Below are positions 1-8,148 of a stretch of 64,000 nt of DNA, piece by piece. Below the pieces are notes generated by a model. The model was not told the DNA's origin. It did not search any database and worked only from the letters and a program-made list of their open reading frames with translations. Made by a program: the position numbers and the translations under genes. Each line of letters starts with the position of its first letter. Position 1 is the stretch's first letter. This stretch comes from Bryobacterales bacterium (GTDB taxonomy: Bacteria; Acidobacteriota; Terriglobia; Bryobacterales; Bryobacteraceae), in contig JAEUQC010000172.1 in assembly GCA_016789905.1 (NCBI GenBank), positions 248,001 to 312,000 of the forward strand, given 5' to 3'.

Positions 1-1011
1 TTTCTCATGTTCGCGTTCACGTTGTTAGTGCAGGGCGCGCTGAATCATTACGGCGTCTCCCTTGTCGCTAAGTTGAATGATCTAAGTGTGATCGTCCATA
101 TCGCCGGTGTCATTCTCATCGTTGGCGGCGTCTTCTGGCTGGCGCCAACGCAGCCGGCCGCTTTTCTTGTTCAAGCCGTCAATAGTAATGGGCAGTCGCC
201 CTATGCCTGGGCGTTCCTGCTGGGGATGTTGCAGGCCCAATGGACCTATACCGGGTTCGACGCCTCCGCCCATATGGCGGAGGAGACCAGCGACCCGCGC
301 CGCACCGCCCCTTGGGGTATTGTTCTCTCTGTCGCTGTCGCAGGCATCACGGGGTATTTCCTTTTAATCGCTCTAACCCTCGGAATTCGCAGTATTCCTG
401 AGGTTTTGGGAGCAAAAGACGCCGGCGGCAATCCCATCCCAGCCGCCATCGCCATCCTCCAAACCGCGCTAGGCGCCAAATTAGGAAATTCCATGGCCGC
501 CCTCGCCTCTATGGCTATGTGGTTCTGCGGCCTCTCCTGCGTCACCAGCGCTTCTCGCGCGGTCTACTCGCTGGCTCGCGACAACGGTCTGCCCTTCGCC
601 GCCCTCTTTAAGCGCGTTAACCCGACCCACGGTACGCCCGGTCCAGCCATCTGGGCGATCATCGGCGCCTCCCTCGCCGCGATGGCGTGGACCGGCATTG
701 TCCCTATTGTGACTTCTCTTAGTACGGTTGCATTGTATCTTGCTTATATCATTCCGATCGTTCTTGGATACCGCCGCCGTAGTAACTGGATTGGCATGGC
801 CGTTTGGAAGCTCGGTGATTGGGGGCCCGCTATCAACATCGTCGCAATTGTCTATGGCGCATTTGCCTGCGTCATCCTGGTGATGCCGCCGAACGATCTC
901 GCCGGCAAGACCCTCGCCGGCGTCCTGCTGCTGCTTCTGGCCATCTACTTGGCGGCCGTCCGGAAATCCTTCCGCGGCCCGGAATGGGCCGAGGGCGGGC
1001 ATTCGCGTTGA
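1..1011 (+). CDS. APC-family amino acid permease, C-terminal part (5' end outside window)
   Basis: The frame is open from base 1, so the start lies upstream; at least 336 residues are visible. The protein is strongly hydrophobic, with about eight recognisable membrane segments. It contains the APC-type loop SASRAVYSLARDNGLP followed by a Pro/Gly-rich helix start (HGTPGPAIW), typical of amino acid or polyamine/GABA permeases of the inner membrane. APC permeases usually have 12 segments and about 500 residues, so roughly the first third is missing. The gene converges on the oxyR-like gene with a 28 bp gap. The substrate cannot be told from sequence. Family call is good; the transported compound is unknown. 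Confidence 0.85.
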   Translation, partial: FLMFAFTLLVQGALNHYGVSLVAKLNDLSVIVHIAGVILIVGGVFWLAPTQPAAFLVQAVNSNGQSPYAWAFLLGMLQAQWTYTGFDASAHMAEETSDPRRTAPWGIVLSVAVAGITGYFLLIALTLGIRSIPEVLGAKDAGGNPIPAAIAILQTALGAKLGNSMAALASMAMWFCGLSCVTSASRAVYSLARDNGLPFAALFKRVNPTHGTPGPAIWAIIGASLAAMAWTGIVPIVTSLSTVALYLAYIIPIVLGYRRRSNWIGMAVWKLGDWGPAINIVAIVYGAFACVILVMPPNDLAGKTLAGVLLLLLAIYLAAVRKSFRGPEWAEGGHSR

Positions 1012-1039
1012 GAATCCGCAGGCAACCGGCTTCCCGTCT

Positions 1040-1960
1040 CTATCGCTTCAGCTTACGTTCCTCGGTCGCGTCCTTCAGAAAACCGGTAAACGCTTCAAGT
1101 GCCTTGGAGACATAGCGCCGTTCCAGGCGAATGTAGCCGATTTGCCGAACGGCTCTTGGTTCAAACGGCACCAGGCTGCATCCTTGGCTGAAGGGGCGGG
1201 ACATCTCTGGAACAATGCTGACACCGAAGCCGCCGCGGATGAGCTCAAAGATGGTTACGAACTGATCGGCTTCAAACTGCGCATCGAACTGGGCGCGGGC
1301 CCGGTTGCACACCGCGAGCGTCTCATCGCGCAGGCAGTGCCCATCCTTCAGGATGAGCAGTCGCTCCTTGGAGATTTTGCGAAGCGGCACCGGTCCGGTG
1401 GAGGCCAGCGGATGGCCCTGTGGAACGGCCAACAAAAGGGGGTCGCGGAAGAGCTGTTTCATGACGAGGCCCGCGCCTTCCACAGGTAAACTGACGAGTG
1501 CGACATCGATGGCGCCGGAGAGGACGTGTTCGACCAATTCCGAAGTCGTGCCTTCCCGCACATGGAGTGTCACGCGCGGGTAGCGTTCGGCGAACGCCTT
1601 CAGGATCGGCGTCATGAAGTAGGGAAGTATGGTCGGAATCGCCGCGACACGCAACGGACCGGCAACGCCTTCAAGCGCGCCTTCAAAATAGCTGGGCAGC
1701 GCCGCCGCGTCTTCCAGCAGAGCCTGGGCTTTGCCGAGAATGGCCCGTGCGGGAGGCGTCAACTCAATGCGCCTGCTGAGCCGTTCAAATAGCGAGGCGC
1801 CGAGGGACTGTTCGAGTTTCGCGATCTGTTCGGAGAGTGAAGGCTGCGCGATACCCAGTTCGTCGGCCGCCTTGGTGAAACTCCCGGTCCTTGCGACGGC
1901 GCAGAAGCACTCTAACTGACGCAGGTCGAGCCGGGGGCGGGGACGGGCTTTTGGTGTCAT
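1040..1960 (-). CDS. oxyR: LysR-family peroxide-sensing regulator OxyR
   Basis: This is a LysR regulator of 306 residues with an N-terminal winged HTH (about residues 12-70) and a periplasmic-binding-protein-like effector domain. The diagnostic OxyR segment LKDGHCLRDETLAVC is present, so both redox cysteines (about C209 and C218) are kept with the classical 8-residue gap of E. coli C199/C208. It is transcribed divergently from katG, the standard target of OxyR. I chose the ATG at 1958-1960 because GGAG sits 6 nt upstream of it; a TTG two codons earlier would lie directly against that GGAG. In OxyR, peroxide forms the disulfide and switches on detoxification genes. High confidence from motif plus context. 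Confidence 0.9.
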   Translation of the reverse strand: MTPKARPRPRLDLRQLECFCAVARTGSFTKAADELGIAQPSLSEQIAKLEQSLGASLFERLSRRIELTPPARAILGKAQALLEDAAALPSYFEGALEGVAGPLRVAAIPTILPYFMTPILKAFAERYPRVTLHVREGTTSELVEHVLSGAIDVALVSLPVEGAGLVMKQLFRDPLLLAVPQGHPLASTGPVPLRKISKERLLILKDGHCLRDETLAVCNRARAQFDAQFEADQFVTIFELIRGGFGVSIVPEMSRPFSQGCSLVPFEPRAVRQIGYIRLERRYVSKALEAFTGFLKDATEERKLKR

Positions 1961-1980
1961 AGGCAACTCCGATTCTAATG

Positions 1981-2004
1981 ATAGTCGAAATCGTATTGTC
2001 CTAT
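1981..2004. promoter_or_regulatory. Candidate OxyR operator between oxyR and katG
   Basis: The 84 bp divergent gap holds ATAG (1981-1984) and CTAT (2001-2004) as an inverted pair. The bases between them include a LysR-like T-N11-A arrangement. OxyR sites are built from ATAG-N7-CTAT units; here only the half-sites match and the spacing differs, so this is a weak, context-driven call. Confidence 0.35.
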
Positions 2005-2024
2005 TCGTGCTTCAAGCCTAGGCT
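1996..2024 (+). promoter_or_regulatory. Candidate activator-dependent katG promoter
   Basis: TTGTCC (1996-2001) and TAGGCT (2019-2024) are separated by 17 bp. Both elements are poor matches to consensus, as expected for a promoter needing an activator. An AAGGAG ribosome binding site follows at 2033-2038, just before the katG ATG. Confidence 0.35.
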
Positions 2025-2044
2025 CAAAGCATAAGGAGATTTTC

Positions 2045-4246
2045 ATGTCGCACTATGCAAAGACATTCATAGCGGCGGGTCTGTTTTTGGCGCAACCAGT
2101 GTTTGCGCAGCAGGCGCAGCCCGATAAGTTCTGGTGGCCGGAGAAGCTGGACTTGTCGCCATTGCGCCAAAACGCCGCAGAGTCCAACCCGCTTGGGAAG
2201 GACTTCAACTACGCCAAGGCGTTTGCGACGGTGGACCTGAAAGCGCTAAAGGCGGAGATAAATCAAGCGCTGACCACATCGCGGGACTGGTGGCCGGCCG
2301 ATTATGGCAACTATGGTCCACTGTTCATCCGGATGGCCTGGCACAGCGCTGGGACGTACCGTTCGATGGATGGCCGGGGTGGGGCGGATGGCGGGCAGCA
2401 GCGCTTCGATCCGTTGAATAGCTGGCCGGACAACGCCAACCTGGACAAGGCCCGGCGGCTATTGTGGCCCATTAAGCAGAAATATGGCCAAAAAGTATCT
2501 TGGGGAGACCTAATGGTGCTGGCCGGGAACGTGGCGTTGGAGAACATGGGCTTCAAGACGGTGGGCTTCGCCGGTGGACGGGCGGACGAATGGGAACCGG
2601 AGATGGTTTTCTGGGGGCCGGAGCGGAAGATGCTGGACGATAAGCGCTACAGCGGGCAGCGGAAACTGCAGAATCCGTTGGCGGCGGTGCAAATGGGTTT
2701 GATCTATGTGAATCCGGAGGGTCCCAACGGGAAGCCCGACCCGATGGCCGCCGCACGCGACATTCGCGACACGTTCGGGCGGATGAGCATGAACGATGAA
2801 GAGACGGTGGCCCTGATTGCGGGCGGGCACACGTTTGGAAAGGCCCATGGCGCGGCACGCCCTGATAAGTGTGTTGGGGCGGAGCCGGCCGCTGGGAGTG
2901 TTGACAAGCAGGGGTTGGGTTGGGACAACAAGTGCGGAAAGGGCCACGGGAGCGACACTATCACCAGCGGACTTGAGGGTGCGTGGACTTCGACGCCGAC
3001 CAAATGGTCGTCGGAGTATCTGGAAAATCTTTATCGCTGGGACTGGGTGCAGACAAAGAGCCCTGCCGGAGCAACGCAGTGGGTTCCGTCGAACGGCCAG
3101 GGAGCGACGTTGGTTCCCGACGCGCACGACCCCTCCAAACGCCACGCGCCGATCATGTTTACAACCGATCTGGCTTTGATTACCGACCCTGCGTATCGCG
3201 CCATTACCACCCGGTTCCGGACCAATCCCGAGGAGTTCCGGTTGGCCTTTGCAAAGGCGTGGTTTAAGCTGACTCATCGCGACCTGGGCCCCAAGGCTCG
3301 TTACGTAGGCGCCGAGGTGCCGAAGGAAGAGTATGCGTGGCAGGATCCGCTGCCGAAACCGGCCTACAAGACGCTGGAGGCCGGAGACGTGGCACGGTTG
3401 AAGGCGCAAGTGCTTGCTTCCGGTCTGCCGGTTTCTCAACTGGTTCGAACGGCCTGGGCTTCGGCCGCCAGTTTCCGCGGGACGGACAAGCGCGGGGGCG
3501 CTAACGGGGCGCGTCTGCGGTTGGCGCCACAGAAGGATTGGGCGGTGAATGATCCGAAAGAACTGGCGTTGGTGCTGTCTCGCCTGGAAGGCATTCTGAC
3601 CGGCTTCAACAAGGCGCGGCCGGCGGCTAAGCAGGTCTCGATGGCGGACCTGATTGTACTGAGTGGCGCGGCGGCGATTGAGAAGGCTGCTAAGGACGGA
3701 GGCGTGGCTGTGACTGTGCCGTTTTCCGCGGGCCGCGTGGACGCGACGCAGGCACAGACCGATGTTACGTCGTTTGCGTTGCTGGAACCGGCGGCGGATG
3801 CGTTCCGGAATTACTATCGGCCCGGCCAGGCACAATCGCCGGCGGAACTGCTGGTGGACCGGGCGAGCACGCTGGAGCTTACGGTTCCGGAGATGACGGT
3901 GCTGCTGGGCGGGATGCGTGCGCTGGGGGCCAACTCCGGCGGCGTTCCGCACGGGGTTCTGACAAGCCGGCCGGGCACGTTGACGAACGACTTCTTCGTA
4001 AATCTGCTGGACATGTCCACAAAGTGGAGCCCGGGTGCTACCGAGGGCATTTACCAGGGAGTGGACCGCAAGAGCGGCTCCGCCCGTTGGACTGCCACGC
4101 CGGCGGACCTTATCATCGGTTCCAATTCCGAAATTCGCGCCATTGCCGAAGTGTACGCCTCGGCGGACGCGAAGGAGAAGTTTGTTCGAGACTTCGTGAA
4201 GGCTTGGGCTAAGGTGATGGACCTGGATCGTTTCGATCTGCGTTAG
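2045..4246 (+). CDS. katG: Catalase-peroxidase with signal peptide (exported KatG)
   Basis: This 733-residue bifunctional catalase-peroxidase removes hydrogen peroxide. The active site is complete: distal R96, W99 and H100 in RMAWHSAGTYR, Y221 in LIYVNPEGP and M247 in RMSMNDEE. W99-Y221-M247 keep exactly the spacing of the Trp-Tyr-Met adduct of M. tuberculosis KatG (107-229-255). The proximal haem ligand is H262 in GGHTFGKAHGA. The N-terminus (about residues 1-22, ending VFAQ) reads as a Sec signal peptide, so the enzyme is probably periplasmic, like the KatP type, rather than cytoplasmic. A good Shine-Dalgarno (AAGGAG) precedes the ATG. It is divergent from oxyR and closed by a strong terminator. 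Confidence 0.96.
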   Translation: MSHYAKTFIAAGLFLAQPVFAQQAQPDKFWWPEKLDLSPLRQNAAESNPLGKDFNYAKAFATVDLKALKAEINQALTTSRDWWPADYGNYGPLFIRMAWHSAGTYRSMDGRGGADGGQQRFDPLNSWPDNANLDKARRLLWPIKQKYGQKVSWGDLMVLAGNVALENMGFKTVGFAGGRADEWEPEMVFWGPERKMLDDKRYSGQRKLQNPLAAVQMGLIYVNPEGPNGKPDPMAAARDIRDTFGRMSMNDEETVALIAGGHTFGKAHGAARPDKCVGAEPAAGSVDKQGLGWDNKCGKGHGSDTITSGLEGAWTSTPTKWSSEYLENLYRWDWVQTKSPAGATQWVPSNGQGATLVPDAHDPSKRHAPIMFTTDLALITDPAYRAITTRFRTNPEEFRLAFAKAWFKLTHRDLGPKARYVGAEVPKEEYAWQDPLPKPAYKTLEAGDVARLKAQVLASGLPVSQLVRTAWASAASFRGTDKRGGANGARLRLAPQKDWAVNDPKELALVLSRLEGILTGFNKARPAAKQVSMADLIVLSGAAAIEKAAKDGGVAVTVPFSAGRVDATQAQTDVTSFALLEPAADAFRNYYRPGQAQSPAELLVDRASTLELTVPEMTVLLGGMRALGANSGGVPHGVLTSRPGTLTNDFFVNLLDMSTKWSPGATEGIYQGVDRKSGSARWTATPADLIIGSNSEIRAIAEVYASADAKEKFVRDFVKAWAKVMDLDRFDLR

Positions 4247-4265
4247 AACCGATGTCCCAGCGGCG

Positions 4266-4300
4266 AAAACGGCGGACCTCCATGGGTCCGCCGTTTTCTT
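4266..4300 (+). terminator. Intrinsic terminator after katG
   Basis: A perfect 13 bp stem (4266-4278 with 4285-4297) and 6 nt loop end in TTTT. The left arm begins with AAAA, so the hairpin could also end transcription of the minus-strand DUF2200 gene that converges on it. Confidence 0.9.
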
Positions 4301-4326
4301 GTGGGCTGGACTGCAGCTTGCGTCGC

Positions 4327-4677
4327 CTACTTCCTCAGGATCTTCTCCATGGCCCTTCCCTTGGCGAGTTCATCGACGAGTTTGTCGAGATAGCGGATCT
4401 TGCGCATAAGCGGGTCCTCAATCTGTTCGACACGGTAGCCGCATATGACCCCAGTGATTTTGGAGACGTTCGGATTGAGCAGCGGCGCCTGGGCAAAAAA
4501 AGTTTCGAAGTCAGCTTTGCTGGCTAGTTGGCACTGGAGGGCATGTTCGTCATAGCCGGTGAGCCAGTGGATGATCTCGTGTACCTCCTGCCTGGTGCGG
4601 CCCTTTCGTTCGGCCTTTGCGATGTAGTGCGGGTAGACGCTGGCGAAGGCCATTCGGAATACTCGTGTGTTATTCAT
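4327..4677 (-). CDS. DUF2200 family protein
   Basis: The 116-residue protein starts MNNTRVFRMAFASVYPHYI and contains the motif IIHWLTGYDE, which I recognise as the DUF2200 family (usual length about 115-120). I chose the ATG at 4675-4677 because family similarity begins exactly there; the longer reading frame upstream has low-complexity residues. It lies 50 bp downstream of the EEP nuclease gene on the same strand. That is the usual position for an immunity gene, but DUF2200 proteins occur widely as stand-alone genes, so linkage may be coincidental. Function is unknown; it looks cytoplasmic and small. Confidence 0.8.
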   Translation of the reverse strand: MNNTRVFRMAFASVYPHYIAKAERKGRTRQEVHEIIHWLTGYDEHALQCQLASKADFETFFAQAPLLNPNVSKITGVICGYRVEQIEDPLMRKIRYLDKLVDELAKGRAMEKILRK

Positions 4678-4727
4678 GGACGATTTCTTTTGCGAGTGTA
4701 GCGCTTGGCGCGGGGTGGACAAGTGCC

Positions 4728-6665
4728 TCAACGTTCGCGCATGAGGTGGAAAATCTTCTGGACCTCTCCGGATTCGTCTGCGGTGGACAAGTAGGCAGCC
4801 ACGGGCCAATGGTCGCTGGCGGTCCTCCAGTACTGGGAGAGTTGCAGGTCCTCAGCGTCGGCCCAGGCGGCGCCGCCGCTGGGGTCGACAATGCCGACCG
4901 CTTTGGTGACGAAGTGCTTCAACACGTAGAAATCGGCAATCTGCGCGGCGCGCCACCGGACGACCTCCTTTGTCTTCCAGTTCGTGCCGGTGATGGGTTG
5001 CGCTACTGACAAACCCATCTCCTCCATGCGGGACTGAAAGCTTAATCCCAGGCCGTTGCGGAAGACATCGAACTTGTTCACCACCTCGATATCCCGGACG
5101 GGTTCACTATCGTCAGCCTCGCGCTCGTTCTCCTCGTCGTCCTCGTCTTCGTTGTCCTCTTCGCTGGGTTTGATCTCCGGCTCAATGAGGACCTCTTCCT
5201 TCTCCCGTTTTTTGCGCAGTTCGCTCAGTTGTTGGGAATACCACTTCCAGTACTCGCGGACATAGATCTTGTCGCTCTTGTCGAGGTCGAGATCCTTCAT
5301 GGCGTAGACGGCGGCCTCCGCCGTCAAATAGTAGTCGCCGCCGACCGTAACCGGGATGGAACTGGAACTGAACGCCGACAAGGGTAGTTCGACTTGCGCG
5401 AAGACGTCCTTGCGCGAGAACTCCTTGCCATAGGGTGTCGTGTGGACAATGCCAACCATCGCGCGTTGCCAGCCCCAACGCTTTAGCTGAATCTCATAGC
5501 CGACGACGGGCCGGAAGACCTTTTCGGTTTTCGACCAGGTTACCTCCTGGCCGTCGGCCAGGCCCCAGTGCCTGGTGCCGTCGTTGAAGAACGCAAACCG
5601 GTGATGGATGACCATGGCTAGCGATTTGCGGAAGATGATGGGGTAGTATTCGTCCTGCGCTTTGTTGCCTGAAACGGATTTCAAATGTGGGCCGGGGATG
5701 CAAACAAGGCCGGCGAGATCCATGTACTTGGCCAGGATGTCGATGCCCTGGTTCACTTCGTGAAGTGCTACGAGGTCGAGCCACGTATTGCGTTCAAACA
5801 TCGACACGATGTTCTTCATCACCAGTGTGCGATGAACGGCCTTGTCTAGCGTGACGACCGCCTTCCACGCCTCGTTGATGTAATAGCTGTAGACCCAGGC
5901 GATCTCTTTGAGTTTGGGGAGCTCTTTGTCGCGGTCGCCGAAGAAGCGCTTCAGACGCTGAATCCGGTTCATGGGTTCGCGCAGACGGCGGAGGGCGGCC
6001 CGCATAAGCCGGAGGGAGCCGGTCATTGCGACCGCATTACCATAGAGATACTCCCAGCTTCCGTCAATGTTGTTGTCGCCGAGTTTTTCCGCCCGCCAGA
6101 ATTGATCGAGCACCACGCAGTAGCTTTTCAAGTCGTTGAACGCCGCCCGGCTCAGCGCCGTGGACCGGTAAACCATGCCGTTCAGGCTGTTCTGCGATTG
6201 GGTCTTCAGCTTGAAGGTGGCGGCCTTGGCCACGGTCTCCAGCCAGGGATCAAACAGGTCGAGCCATTCGAGATAACCCTTGTCGAGCTTCTCGGTGAGG
6301 GCGGTGATTGCTTTGGCGGCGTCGGTCCATCCGGTAGCGAGATTGATTGGCCCCGTGCCGAAGTGGGCGACGTTCCAGGTGATAATGCCCAGGTTTACGG
6401 GCACCTCCGGCTGCAGTGTGGTGGTCTGCTCCTTCTGGACAGGATGGCTAGTTTCGCCTTTGCGGGAGGGTTTCGGTTTATTGGAGGACCGGAACGGCTC
6501 CTTGGTACCGATGACTTTCTTCTTCCGTTTCTTTGTGCTCGTTTCCTTTTTTTTCTTTTCCTGTTTGCGTTTCTTCAGCGCCTCTTTGAGCTTCTTGTGG
6601 TCTTTTGGCGGTTTGCGCTCGTCATCGCCGTCATCGCCGGAGCTCAAAGGGAAATTAGGGTTCAT
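4728..6665 (-). CDS. Large EEP-fold (DNase I-like) nuclease/phosphatase, candidate effector toxin
   Basis: The 645-residue protein has a Lys-rich N-terminal tail (about 20-50) followed by scattered endonuclease/exonuclease/phosphatase motifs: ITWNVAHFG (N98), LHEVNQ (E303), YYPIIFRK (340-347), IVHTTP (H408), GGDYYLT (D444) and the terminal ASDHWPV (D618, H619). The GDxN Asn is replaced by Tyr446. Helical sequence (about 110-290) is inserted between the first two motifs and an acidic stretch (about 494-520) lies before the last. No signal peptide is visible. It is the last gene of a cassette with a LysM-like/PG-binding protein and two small accessory proteins, so a delivered nuclease is my inference. 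Fold call is good; substrate (DNA, RNA or lipid phosphate) and toxicity are unproven. Shine-Dalgarno AGGAGT precedes the ATG. Confidence 0.7.
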   Translation of the reverse strand: MNPNFPLSSGDDGDDERKPPKDHKKLKEALKKRKQEKKKKETSTKKRKKKVIGTKEPFRSSNKPKPSRKGETSHPVQKEQTTTLQPEVPVNLGIITWNVAHFGTGPINLATGWTDAAKAITALTEKLDKGYLEWLDLFDPWLETVAKAATFKLKTQSQNSLNGMVYRSTALSRAAFNDLKSYCVVLDQFWRAEKLGDNNIDGSWEYLYGNAVAMTGSLRLMRAALRRLREPMNRIQRLKRFFGDRDKELPKLKEIAWVYSYYINEAWKAVVTLDKAVHRTLVMKNIVSMFERNTWLDLVALHEVNQGIDILAKYMDLAGLVCIPGPHLKSVSGNKAQDEYYPIIFRKSLAMVIHHRFAFFNDGTRHWGLADGQEVTWSKTEKVFRPVVGYEIQLKRWGWQRAMVGIVHTTPYGKEFSRKDVFAQVELPLSAFSSSSIPVTVGGDYYLTAEAAVYAMKDLDLDKSDKIYVREYWKWYSQQLSELRKKREKEEVLIEPEIKPSEEDNEDEDDEENEREADDSEPVRDIEVVNKFDVFRNGLGLSFQSRMEEMGLSVAQPITGTNWKTKEVVRWRAAQIADFYVLKHFVTKAVGIVDPSGGAAWADAEDLQLSQYWRTASDHWPVAAYLSTADESGEVQKIFHLMRER

Positions 6666-6687
6666 CCGGGGTTACTCCTGGTCTCGC

Positions 6688-7341
6688 TTATCGAGAATGA
6701 AAATCACGCCTCAGGGCCGAGAGGGTGTCGGAGTCGATCGCGCCGGATTCGGCGAGATTCCGAAATCGTTGGAAGCGCCGGAGGGCATCACCGGTTGTTT
6801 CGTCCAGCACGCCGGAGAGCGGCGGGGCGAGGAAGCCTAGGTTGTGGAGCCGCTGCTGAACACCCAGGACGAGTGAATCCGGGCGGAGTTGGGAAAGGGA
6901 GAGTTCAATGATTTCCACCTCGTCCGGTTCGAAATCCGGGGCTTCGACGGCGATGCGGCCGGAGACGGCATCCGGAGGGATGAACTGTTCGAGCACCCCG
7001 TCGGGCGTGGTGACGCCTTCGAATTCGAGCCCGGGGTCGATTTGCAACACGTAAGCAGCGTCCTGGCGGGGGTTGCCTTCGATATCGAGCAGGCGCAAGC
7101 GGAGCTTGGCGGGGACACCGCGACGGCGGAAGCGGTGGCGTTGGCCGGTGACGCATTCGTGTTGGCGCAGACGAATTTCGGGAATGAACAGGAGATCACC
7201 GGGAACGAGTTGGTACCCTGTTTCGCGGACGGCGCGCAGAGGTTGGTTTTCGGGGTGCGTCCAGACGCTCTCCGGAAAGAGCCCATAGAGGAAGGCGATG
7301 GAATCAAGGCATTCCGATTCGCGGACTTCGTGTACGGGCAT
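6688..7341 (-). CDS. LysM-like and peptidoglycan-binding protein of an effector-delivery cassette
   Basis: This 217-residue protein has an N-terminal LysM-like region (about 1-55: ECLDSIAFLYG, HPENQPLR, VPGDLLFIPE), a central beta-sandwich-like part (about 75-140), and a C-terminal PG_binding_1-type helix bundle (about 155-212: GVQQRLHNLGFL, GDALRRFQRF). From memory, the pattern ECLxSIA...WxHPEN...PGDxxFIPE recurs in proteins encoded beside VgrG/PAAR or other contractile-injection genes; I could not check this. No signal peptide is visible. Two nt separate it from the upstream gene and 22 nt from the nuclease gene. Likely role: recruiting, loading or anchoring the downstream effector. Confidence 0.7.
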   Translation of the reverse strand: MPVHEVRESECLDSIAFLYGLFPESVWTHPENQPLRAVRETGYQLVPGDLLFIPEIRLRQHECVTGQRHRFRRRGVPAKLRLRLLDIEGNPRQDAAYVLQIDPGLEFEGVTTPDGVLEQFIPPDAVSGRIAVEAPDFEPDEVEIIELSLSQLRPDSLVLGVQQRLHNLGFLAPPLSGVLDETTGDALRRFQRFRNLAESGAIDSDTLSALRRDFHSR

Positions 7342-7343
7342 GG

Positions 7344-7634
7344 CTATGGGGCTCCCGCCGGAATGGGAGTGGAATCAAGGTAGCTCCAGGCGTCGAGATC
7401 GAACTCCGGGAAACAGACGGCGCAGGAGCCAGGAATCGTCAGGCCATCAAGGCGGGAGAAGCCATTGGAATTAAGATATCCTTCGACGAGCGCGCCGTCC
7501 GGAAGCCGGACGCGGTATTGGGCGAAGGGGATTGGCTTGCCGTCTTCGCCGATCAATTCCAGTTCCAACCAGTGGACGGGCTTGGGGGCAACGGGACAGG
7601 GGAGGACGGCGGCGCCGAGTTGGGTGTCAGACAT
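7344..7634 (-). CDS. Small beta-sandwich accessory protein of the effector cassette
   Basis: The 96-residue protein has the core LELELIGEDGKPIPFAQYRV followed by LPDGALVEGYLNSNGFSRLDGLTIPG. This is a carboxypeptidase-regulatory-like strand pattern often seen in short proteins of type VI or eCIS islands (memory-based). There is no signal peptide. Its start codon overlaps the end of the upstream poly-Glu gene by 8 nt, and the LysM-like gene follows after 2 nt, so all are probably co-translated. Specific function is unknown; adaptor or structural partner is a guess. Confidence 0.6.
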   Translation of the reverse strand: MSDTQLGAAVLPCPVAPKPVHWLELELIGEDGKPIPFAQYRVRLPDGALVEGYLNSNGFSRLDGLTIPGSCAVCFPEFDLDAWSYLDSTPIPAGAP

Positions 7635-8016
7635 TCTCTTCCTCTTCCTCTTCCTCTTCCTCCTCTTCCTCCTCTTCCTCGGCGTCGAGTGCTTCTGTGT
7701 CGGGCGGCGGCGGGCGTAGGGCTTCTTCGACCCAATTGGAGTAGTCCTGGAGTTTGCCGGCAGTGTCGTGGGTATGGCGGCAAAGAATGGCGAGGGCGGG
7801 GCGGGGGAAGGCAGGGATAGTGCCGAAGCCGGCCCAGGTGATCTTCAGGAATGCCGTAATGGCCGATTCGGTTGTGAATCGAAAGCCCCTTGCGACTGCG
7901 ATCCCATGGCGGGCGAAATCCGGCGGAGTTCCGAGTTCTATCGTCACGCGTTCCACGAAAGAGGCTTCCGCGCGTCGTTGAAATGTATCTAATTGTGCTT
8001 GTCTAATGACCAACAT
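7627..8016 (-). CDS. Small cassette-leading protein with a C-terminal poly-glutamate tail
   Basis: I place the start at the ATG 8014-8016, giving 129 residues starting MLVIRQAQLDTFQRRAEASF. That N-terminus resembles a family of short proteins encoded beside VgrG and LysM-like genes (memory-based). The upstream extension of the frame lacks this character. The body is largely helical, and the protein ends in 15 consecutive Glu residues (codons 7636-7680) plus Asn-Val. The tail is encoded by a simple GAA/GAG repeat, so its length may vary between strains. It heads the minus-strand cassette. Possible roles are chaperone or adaptor; no catalytic motif is visible. Confidence 0.6.
   Translation of the reverse strand: MLVIRQAQLDTFQRRAEASFVERVTIELGTPPDFARHGIAVARGFRFTTESAITAFLKITWAGFGTIPAFPRPALAILCRHTHDTAGKLQDYSNWVEEALRPPPPDTEALDAEEEEEEEEEEEEEEENV
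7636..7680. repeat. GAA/GAG microsatellite coding poly-Glu
   Basis: Forty-five bases of CTC/TTC triplets on the plus strand encode 15 Glu codons on the minus strand. The tract ends 1-2 nt from the start codon of the next gene, so slippage that is not a multiple of three would shift the end of the first gene through the junction. Confidence 0.9.
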
Positions 8017-8034
8017 TTGCCGGTCCTGCGGAGG

Positions 8035-8043
8035 AGTATAACA
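8035..8043 (-). promoter_or_regulatory. Candidate extended -10 promoter for the effector cassette
   Basis: On the minus strand the sequence reads TGTTATACT, an extended -10 element (TGnTATACT) about 20 nt upstream of the ATG at 8016. No convincing -35 is present, as is common for extended -10 promoters. Confidence 0.45.
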
Positions 8044-8148
8044 TGTCGGTTTCGCGGGGAATGGCAGGAAACGGGAAAGAGATTTGTAACCAAGCATTAA
8101 GGGGGGCCGCACTGTCATACTCTGTAGAGACGAGGAGACAGACGGAAC

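Noticed and set aside
2510..3952. 480-codon minus-strand frame over katG
   Set aside because: Arg/Gln/His-rich composition typical of shadows; katG is unmistakable on the other strand.
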